From: Firmicutes bacterium CAG:646
GTDB lineage: Bacteria > Bacillota > Clostridia > Lachnospirales > Lachnospiraceae
DNA length: 26,877 nucleotides
Assembly: GCA_000432335.1 (NCBI GenBank)
Contig: HF995354.1
Span: forward strand, 10,711 to 37,587
Direction: 5' to 3'
The notes under the pieces were generated by a model. The model was given only the letters and a program-made list of their open reading frames with translations. It was not told where the DNA came from and made no database searches. Position numbers and translations under genes: made by a program. This document shows, in pieces, positions 22,398-26,877 of this stretch (position 1 is its first letter; each line of letters opens with the position of its first letter).

Positions 22398-22513
22398 TGG
22401 AAAATCCCCCTTTGTTTTTATTCATAACTGCTCAGCACCTTCACAGTTACCTTTTATTTATAAAGTAGCCTATTTACAGGCAAAAAGCAAGAGTTAATTG
22501 GAAAATCCTCTGT

Positions 22514-23401
22514 TCAGTCAGAAAGTGCCTTGATGGAAGAGGCGTATTCAGAAGGGGACATTCCGGTGATTTTTTTAAATTGCCGGGAGAAGTAATGAAT
22601 GGAAGTATAGCCCAGATGATTCGATATCTGGGTGAAATTTTCCTGATTCTCCCGGATCATCTGCTTGGCAGATTCGATTTTCAGATGAGAAAAATAGTCG
22701 ATCACACCGCAGTGATTTTTTTCCCGGAATAATTTTTGCAGTTGGGAGCGTCCCACCAGATTTGCCCGGCAGATCTCTTCGATCGTCAGTTGTTCTCCCA
22801 CATGTTCTGCCAGATAAGAGGCAACCCGGTCATATAGTAGCGCATCGTTCTTTTTCTTGATGGATTTTACCGTGGGCGAAGGTCGTTCACCATTTTCCAG
22901 ACGGCGGATAAGAGACAGGATCAGAAGTTCCAGATGCAGACGGATCATCTGTTCACAGCCGAAAGGCGCATTTTCCGAACGCTCCATTTTTTCCGTATAG
23001 GGATTGTCCAGAGGAGTGGAAATACATTTTTTTGCCTCGTGGATGATTTTTGCCAGCAGTGTCCGTTCATTTTCTCCAATGGAGGTGATGAGATTCTCCA
23101 GTTTTTTCATGCAGGGAGAATCGCAGCGGAAGGAGATCACCACCAGATTAGGGGCGATTTTGCCGTTGGACTGAACACTGTGAAATTCGTTGGGTTTGTG
23201 AAAAATCATCTGTCCACGTTTTAAAGTGTACTGCTGATTTTCGGCAGTGACTTCCACTTCACCCTTGTCTACACAGAGAAATTCCCAGAAATTATGAGAT
23301 TCCCCAGGAAAATGATAGGTGCTGGTATATTCGAAATAGTGGATGGTAATGATTTCAGGTATATGTACTTCTTCTTGAAGTTTCAGACCTTCAAATGCCA
23401 T
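22514..23401 (-). CDS. AraC-family transcriptional regulator
   Basis: The start at 23401 is chosen because AAGGAGG lies directly upstream; it gives 295 residues. The N-terminal cupin-like ligand domain (about 1-120) includes HNFWEFLCVDKGEVEV and LKRGQMIFHKPNEFHSV, typical of sugar-sensing AraC regulators. The C-terminal double helix-turn-helix (about 195-295) includes LTIEEICRANLVGRSQLQKLF and a second unit, FTQISNHLGYTSIHYFSRQFKKITGMSPSEY. It is divergent from the nucleotidyltransferase-NahK operon across 157 bp and probably activates it, perhaps also nagB. The ligand may be an amino sugar or its phosphate, by context only. Confidence 0.93.
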   Translation of the reverse strand: MAFEGLKLQEEVHIPEIITIHYFEYTSTYHFPGESHNFWEFLCVDKGEVEVTAENQQYTLKRGQMIFHKPNEFHSVQSNGKIAPNLVVISFRCDSPCMKKLENLITSIGENERTLLAKIIHEAKKCISTPLDNPYTEKMERSENAPFGCEQMIRLHLELLILSLIRRLENGERPSPTVKSIKKKNDALLYDRVASYLAEHVGEQLTIEEICRANLVGRSQLQKLFREKNHCGVIDYFSHLKIESAKQMIRENQENFTQISNHLGYTSIHYFSRQFKKITGMSPSEYASSIKALSD

Positions 23402-23435
23402 AAAAAAGTCCTCCTTTGTAACGGATCTTCCACCA

Positions 23436-23464
23436 ATTATACAAGAGAAAGTACATTTGTGCAA
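23436..23464 (-). promoter_or_regulatory. Sigma-A promoter of the araC-family gene
   Basis: On the minus strand, TTGCAC (23459-23464), a 17-bp spacer and a perfect TATAAT (23436-23441) lie 35 bp upstream of the AraC start. Confidence 0.8.
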
Positions 23465-23477
23465 AGAAAAATCAAAA

Positions 23478-23520
23478 TTGTCTAAATCAAAACCATTCAA
23501 AACGTGGTAATCTTAGACCA
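23478..23520 (+). promoter_or_regulatory. Candidate AraC operator and activator-dependent promoter
   Basis: TTGTCTAA (23478-23485) and TTAGACCA (23513-23520) form an inverted repeat matching at 7 of 8 positions, 27 bp apart. A TAATCT box at 23508-23513 could be the -10 site for the nucleotidyltransferase, but its -35 position (AATCAA) is poor. This fits a promoter needing an activator. Confidence 0.4.
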
Positions 23521-23558
23521 TAGAAGAACGAACAAGAACTCAGAAAGGCGGAGATTAT

Positions 23559-24482
23559 ATGAAAAAACCGGTATTAGTAATTATGGCAGCAGGAATGGGA
23601 AGCCGCTACGGCGGATTAAAGCAGATCGATCCGATTGATCCGCAGGGACATATTATTATGGACTTCTCTATTTTTGATGCAAAAAAAGCGGGATTTGAAG
23701 AAGTGATTTTCATTATCAAAAAAGAAAATGAGCAGGATTTTAAGGAGTGTATCGGTGATCGTATCAGCAAGATCATGAAGGTTTCCTATGTATATCAGGA
23801 TATCAATAATCTTCCGGAAGGATATCAGGTGCCGGAGGGAAGAGTGAAACCCTGGGGAACCGGTCATGCAGTATTGAGCTGCCTGGGTACGCTGGATGCT
23901 CCATTTGCGGTGATCAATGCCGATGATTACTATGGAAGTCATGCGTTTGAAATGATTTATAATTTTCTGACTACCCATGAGGATGATGAAAAATACCATT
24001 ACACGATGGTGGGGTACGTGTTGGAAAATACTCTGACAGAGAACGGTCATGTGGCAAGAGGCGTGTGCGTGACAGACGAGGAGGGCTATCTACAGGGAAT
24101 TCATGAGAGAACACGGATTGAAAAAAGAGGCGATGAGACAGCTTATACAGAAGATGACGGAGCTACATGGATCACGATTCCAGAAGGCAGCACCGTATCT
24201 ATGAATATGTGGGGATTTTCCGCAAGCCTGTTGAAAGAACTGGCTGACCGTTTCCCGGCATTTTTGGATGAAGCTTTAAAGACCAATCCGATGAAGGGAG
24301 AATATTTCCTGCCGTCCGTAGTGGGAGAACTTTTGGCAGAAAATAAGGCAGATGTAAAAGTACTGAAATCTCTGGATAAATGGTACGGTGTGACTTATAA
24401 AGAGGATAAACCGGTGGTTGTAAATGCAATCCAGAACATGAAAGAAGAAGGAAAATATCCACTGAAACTTTGGGAGGAATAA
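23559..24482 (+). CDS. Sugar nucleotidyltransferase (UDP-sugar pyrophosphorylase-like)
   Basis: The 307-residue protein starts with AAAGGCGGAG upstream. The nucleotidyltransferase signature is near the N-terminus, AAGMGSRYGGLKQ (10-22), binding the NTP and Mg. It is followed by WGTGHAV (99-105), and ADDYYG (121-126) supplies the metal-binding Asp. Later VSMNMWGF and KGEYFLPSVVGELL are usual for this group. It joins an NTP to a sugar-1-phosphate. Because the next gene, 3 bp after its stop, is a NahK-like sugar 1-kinase, the likely substrates are N-acetylhexosamine-1-phosphate and UTP, giving UDP-GlcNAc or UDP-GalNAc. The sugar is inferred from context, not from residues. Confidence 0.88.
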   Translation: MKKPVLVIMAAGMGSRYGGLKQIDPIDPQGHIIMDFSIFDAKKAGFEEVIFIIKKENEQDFKECIGDRISKIMKVSYVYQDINNLPEGYQVPEGRVKPWGTGHAVLSCLGTLDAPFAVINADDYYGSHAFEMIYNFLTTHEDDEKYHYTMVGYVLENTLTENGHVARGVCVTDEEGYLQGIHERTRIEKRGDETAYTEDDGATWITIPEGSTVSMNMWGFSASLLKELADRFPAFLDEALKTNPMKGEYFLPSVVGELLAENKADVKVLKSLDKWYGVTYKEDKPVVVNAIQNMKEEGKYPLKLWEE

Positions 24483-24485
24483 AAA

Positions 24486-25586
24486 ATGGGAACATTTACG
24501 CAGGAAAGACTGCAGAAAGTAATTGACGGATTTGTTTTGAACGGTCAGACTGTCAGTGTGGAGCCTTATGGCAACGGTCATATCAACGATACCTTTCTTC
24601 TTATCATGAAGGAAGATGGTACGGAAAAAAAATATATTTTGCAGAGAATGAACGGCGATATTTTCAAAAACAGTGAAGAATTGATGGAAAATATCATGCG
24701 GGTTACTTCTTTTTTGAAAGAAAAAATCGCAGAACAGGGCGGAAATCCTGACAGAGAGACTTTGCAGGTCATTCCTACAAAAGAAGGAAAAACATATTAT
24801 AAAGAAGTAACGGGAGACGGTTGGAGAATCTATCCGTTTATTACAGATACCGTAAGCTATGATGCCGGCGGTCGGGAAGAACTGAATAAAAGCGGTATCG
24901 CTTTTGGAAACTTCCAGTATCTGCTGTCCGATTTTCCTGCAAAAGAGCTTCATGAGACGATTCCCAATTTCCATAATACGGTAAATCGCTTTGCAAACTT
25001 TAAAAAAGCGCTGGAAGCAGATGTGATGGGAAGAGCAAAAGAAGTGGAGGCGGAAGTACAGTTTATTCTGAAACGGGAGGCAGACTGCCATTTCTTCGGA
25101 GATTTGTTGGAAAAAGGGGAACTTCCTCTCCGTGTAACCCACAACGATACGAAACTGAACAATGTACTGTTTGATAAAGATACGGGAAAAGCCATTTGCG
25201 TGATCGATCTGGATACGGTAATGCCGGGATTTGCAGCTCATGATTTTGGCGATACGATTCGTTTCGGAGCCAGTACAGCGGCGGAAGATGAAAAAGATCT
25301 TACAAAAGTTGCCTGCGATATGGGACTTTTCGAAGCATACTTTGACGGATTTATGGAAGGATGCCGGGGCAGCCTGACAAAAAGAGAAGTGGAAACTCTT
25401 CCTATGGGAGCGAAAATCATGACCTTTGAATGCGGTATGCGTTTTCTCACAGATTATCTGGAGGGAGATACCTATTTTAAAACCCATTATCCGGGACAGA
25501 ATCTGGATCGCGCCAGAACACAGTTGAAACTGGTAAAAGATATGGAAGAAAAATGGGATATCATGGAAAAAATCGTGAATAAATAA
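24486..25586 (+). CDS. nahK: N-acetylhexosamine 1-kinase-like protein (NahK family)
   Basis: The 366-residue protein starts three bases after the preceding stop, and its ribosome binding site GGAGGAA lies within the end of the upstream gene. The sequence follows Bifidobacterium longum NahK (LnpB) closely as I recall it: YGNGHIND (28-35), the nucleotide segment YILQRMN, then DGWRIYPFI, GIAFGNFQYLLSDF and the catalytic region RVTHNDTKLNN (216-226), and IDLDTVMPG (240-248). FGDTIRFGASTAAEDEKDL and ECGMRFL-DYLEGD follow. NahK phosphorylates GlcNAc or GalNAc at C1 in the lacto-N-biose/galacto-N-biose (milk and mucin glycan) pathway. The phosphorylase and epimerase of that pathway are not in the window. 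The kinase call is strong; the precise hexosamine is not. Confidence 0.9.
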   Translation: MGTFTQERLQKVIDGFVLNGQTVSVEPYGNGHINDTFLLIMKEDGTEKKYILQRMNGDIFKNSEELMENIMRVTSFLKEKIAEQGGNPDRETLQVIPTKEGKTYYKEVTGDGWRIYPFITDTVSYDAGGREELNKSGIAFGNFQYLLSDFPAKELHETIPNFHNTVNRFANFKKALEADVMGRAKEVEAEVQFILKREADCHFFGDLLEKGELPLRVTHNDTKLNNVLFDKDTGKAICVIDLDTVMPGFAAHDFGDTIRFGASTAAEDEKDLTKVACDMGLFEAYFDGFMEGCRGSLTKREVETLPMGAKIMTFECGMRFLTDYLEGDTYFKTHYPGQNLDRARTQLKLVKDMEEKWDIMEKIVNK

Positions 25587-25601
25587 AGAAAGTAGAGAGA
25601 G

Positions 25602-25649
25602 ACACCCTCGGGGTACGATCTGGGAAAGAGCGTATTCCGGGGGTGTTTT
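25602..25649 (+). terminator. Rho-independent terminator after nahK
   Basis: ACACCCTCGGGGTACG (25602-25617) pairs with CGTATTCCGGGGGTGT (25631-25646), with a few G-U or mismatched positions, and is followed by TTTTA. Confidence 0.82.
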
Positions 25650-25662
25650 AGAGAGAATGAAA

Positions 25663-26667
25663 TCATCTGGCGCTGTCATCATGCTCCAGATCTATAGTAT
25701 CTTTCTTATTTCCAGCATCCTTTTGCTCATGCAAAGTTGTTTCTTCAAATTTCATTTTTTTATACGTATATCTAAGCTGCCAGATTAAAATTGCAATAAG
25801 AATGATATCGTACACAAACCAAAAACTTCCCATAAATACGGGGGTTAAAAAGCACAGAATAACAACAAGGGGAATAAACCATAGGGTTCTTCTGAATTTA
25901 CCTTTATAGTTCATATTCCAATAAATAATGGATTTATCTTTTCCCCTCGAGGTATCTGCCTCTTCAGCTTTTTCAATGACCTCCGGTGATATTTTATGGA
26001 GTACTTGCGATATTTCTGTTTGACGCATTGCATTTGCAGACCATCTTTCACTGGGTAAATGAAATTCTTCATCGTTAAAATAGATAAATTTTATTTGTTC
26101 ATAGTTTACAATCGGACTTTCGTGTAAATAATAGATCTTCTTAACTGCATTTCGTGAGATAAGATATCCGTCAATAATCACCCAATTTTCACTAATCAAT
26201 ACATGAAAATACTTTCGCAATATAGAATGTTGAAAGAATACTTTTTCAAAGCATTCTCCCTGTAATGATTTTTTTAATTCTTCTTTTGTGTAAAGATGAT
26301 TTAATACAGGAATACAATGGTAAGGTAATTTGACATACCTCCACACTTTACGAACTGTCAAAAGTGTTATAACCCACAGTATGACTGTAAGCCATAAAAA
26401 AGATGTACGATAATCGCTTATAGTAAGAAAAATACCTCTAATGGAATAGAATAAACAAACGAACCATAACGCTGTAATAACCACTTTTTTTAGCGGATAT
26501 AGACGCAGCCATTCAATCTTTGACAGCTGATTTAATTGTGATAACTGAAAATGATCTCTGGCTTTTTCACTCTCTTCAGCGATTGTTTGCGTAAGTTGTT
26601 TTCTGATATAGCCAGGCAAATTAACGATTAAAAATAATATTGCAACAAAAATAATACCATACATCAT
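25663..26667 (-). CDS. Membrane protein of unknown function
   Basis: The protein has 334 residues from the first ATG at 26667; the next codon is also ATG (26664) and is better spaced from GGGAGAGG. I do not recognise the family. Hydrophobic segments at about residues 3-20, 62-80, 88-107, 263-281 and 285-305 indicate five helices. Between the third and fourth lies a soluble domain of about 150 residues with WVIIDGYLISRNAVKKIYYLHE, a PH-like or YcxB-like beta pattern, though this is only an impression. The C-terminus is charged and ends in DLEHDDSAR. The gene is alone on the minus strand, convergent with the nahK operon. Codon and base use is more AT-rich than in the nahK block. Confidence 0.7.
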   Translation of the reverse strand: MMYGIIFVAILFLIVNLPGYIRKQLTQTIAEESEKARDHFQLSQLNQLSKIEWLRLYPLKKVVITALWFVCLFYSIRGIFLTISDYRTSFLWLTVILWVITLLTVRKVWRYVKLPYHCIPVLNHLYTKEELKKSLQGECFEKVFFQHSILRKYFHVLISENWVIIDGYLISRNAVKKIYYLHESPIVNYEQIKFIYFNDEEFHLPSERWSANAMRQTEISQVLHKISPEVIEKAEEADTSRGKDKSIIYWNMNYKGKFRRTLWFIPLVVILCFLTPVFMGSFWFVYDIILIAILIWQLRYTYKKMKFEETTLHEQKDAGNKKDTIDLEHDDSAR

Positions 26668-26703
26668 TTTCCTCTCCCATCTGATAAATAATCTCTATAA
26701 AAA

Positions 26704-26732
26704 ATTATATCATCAGAAAATCAGGTAGTCAT
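26704..26732 (-). promoter_or_regulatory. Probable promoter of the membrane protein gene
   Basis: On the minus strand, a perfect TATAAT (26704-26709) stands 17 bp after ATGACT (26727-26732), a weak -35 match, and 37 bp before the start codon. Confidence 0.55.
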
Positions 26733-26795
26733 TCTTTTTTTGACTTTTTTGGAAACATTTTGTAACTATTCAAACGCCCACTGTTCTGCGAGGTG

Positions 26796-26876
26796 TTGGC
26801 TTATAAATGCAAGCCAATCCCGAGACATACAAGCAAAAATCCTATCGCCGAAGGCGATTTTTAACGGATTTTTGCT
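26796..26876. repeat. Nested palindromes at the window end
   Basis: TTGGCTT (26796-26802) pairs with AAGCCAA (26811-26817). AGCAAAAATCC (26832-26842) pairs perfectly with GGATTTTTGCT (26866-26876) and encloses a smaller ATCGCC-gaa-GGCGAT hairpin (26844-26858). No coding sequence is seen in 26668-26877. The structure runs to the window edge and may be the start of a longer repeat element. Confidence 0.65.
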
Positions 26877-26877
26877 C

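Noticed and set aside
24276..25682. 468-codon minus-strand frame opposite nahK
   Set aside because: It is a shadow of two well-identified genes, with Phe/Ser/His-rich text and no ribosome binding site.
1..26877. Prophage or integrative element spanning the accessory genes
   Set aside because: No integrase, recombinase, structural phage gene, relaxase or att duplication was found.

Overview
The window looks like chromosome of a gut Firmicute of the Lachnospiraceae (Clostridia). The basis is gene content and style: strong AGGAGG-type ribosome binding sites, a DUF5688 protein, the family's variant form of NAD-dependent DNA ligase, an acetyl-type MetA, and a NahK-like kinase beside a sugar nucleotidyltransferase. 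This is inference from protein families, not a database result.

Layout. 1-7.4 kb is core: the 3' end of a DUF5688 gene, tRNA-Arg(CCG), a membrane-anchored SH3b protein, rluF and ligA (overlapping), then cls-metA from a clear sigma-A promoter. 7.4-18.2 kb is accessory and visibly decaying. It holds a methyltransferase pseudogene; an AT-rich run of LRR and membrane proteins with the relic of a second LRR gene; a 218-bp nest of inverted repeats; a ferredoxin / membrane Fe-S protein / ArsR operon; EamA, DUF3795 and cytidine-deaminase-like genes; an aminoglycoside-phosphotransferase N-terminal relic joined to a GNAT gene; an S66 (MccF/LdcA-like) peptidase; a DUF3592-like protein; and, on the minus strand, a frameshifted phosphotransferase pseudogene and a frameshifted mtnN. 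A 268-bp palindromic repeat element sits upstream of mtnN.

18.2-26.9 kb is mostly intact: a YkpA/YbiT-type ABC-F ATPase behind a structured leader, a CcdA-like membrane protein with a His/Cys-rich loop, a CatA-like acetyltransferase with nagB, an AraC regulator divergent from a nucleotidyltransferase-NahK pair, and an unknown membrane protein. The window ends in palindromic sequence.

How parts work together. NahK-like kinase plus nucleotidyltransferase would turn free N-acetylhexosamine into a UDP-sugar, NagB would feed glucosamine-6-P to glycolysis, and the divergent AraC protein is the natural regulator. The ArsR repressor probably controls its own ferredoxin/membrane Fe-S operon. The least explained parts are the LRR/membrane cluster (8.1-10.7 kb), the ArsR/Fe-S operon and the two repeat elements (10.8-11.0 and 17.9-18.15 kb).
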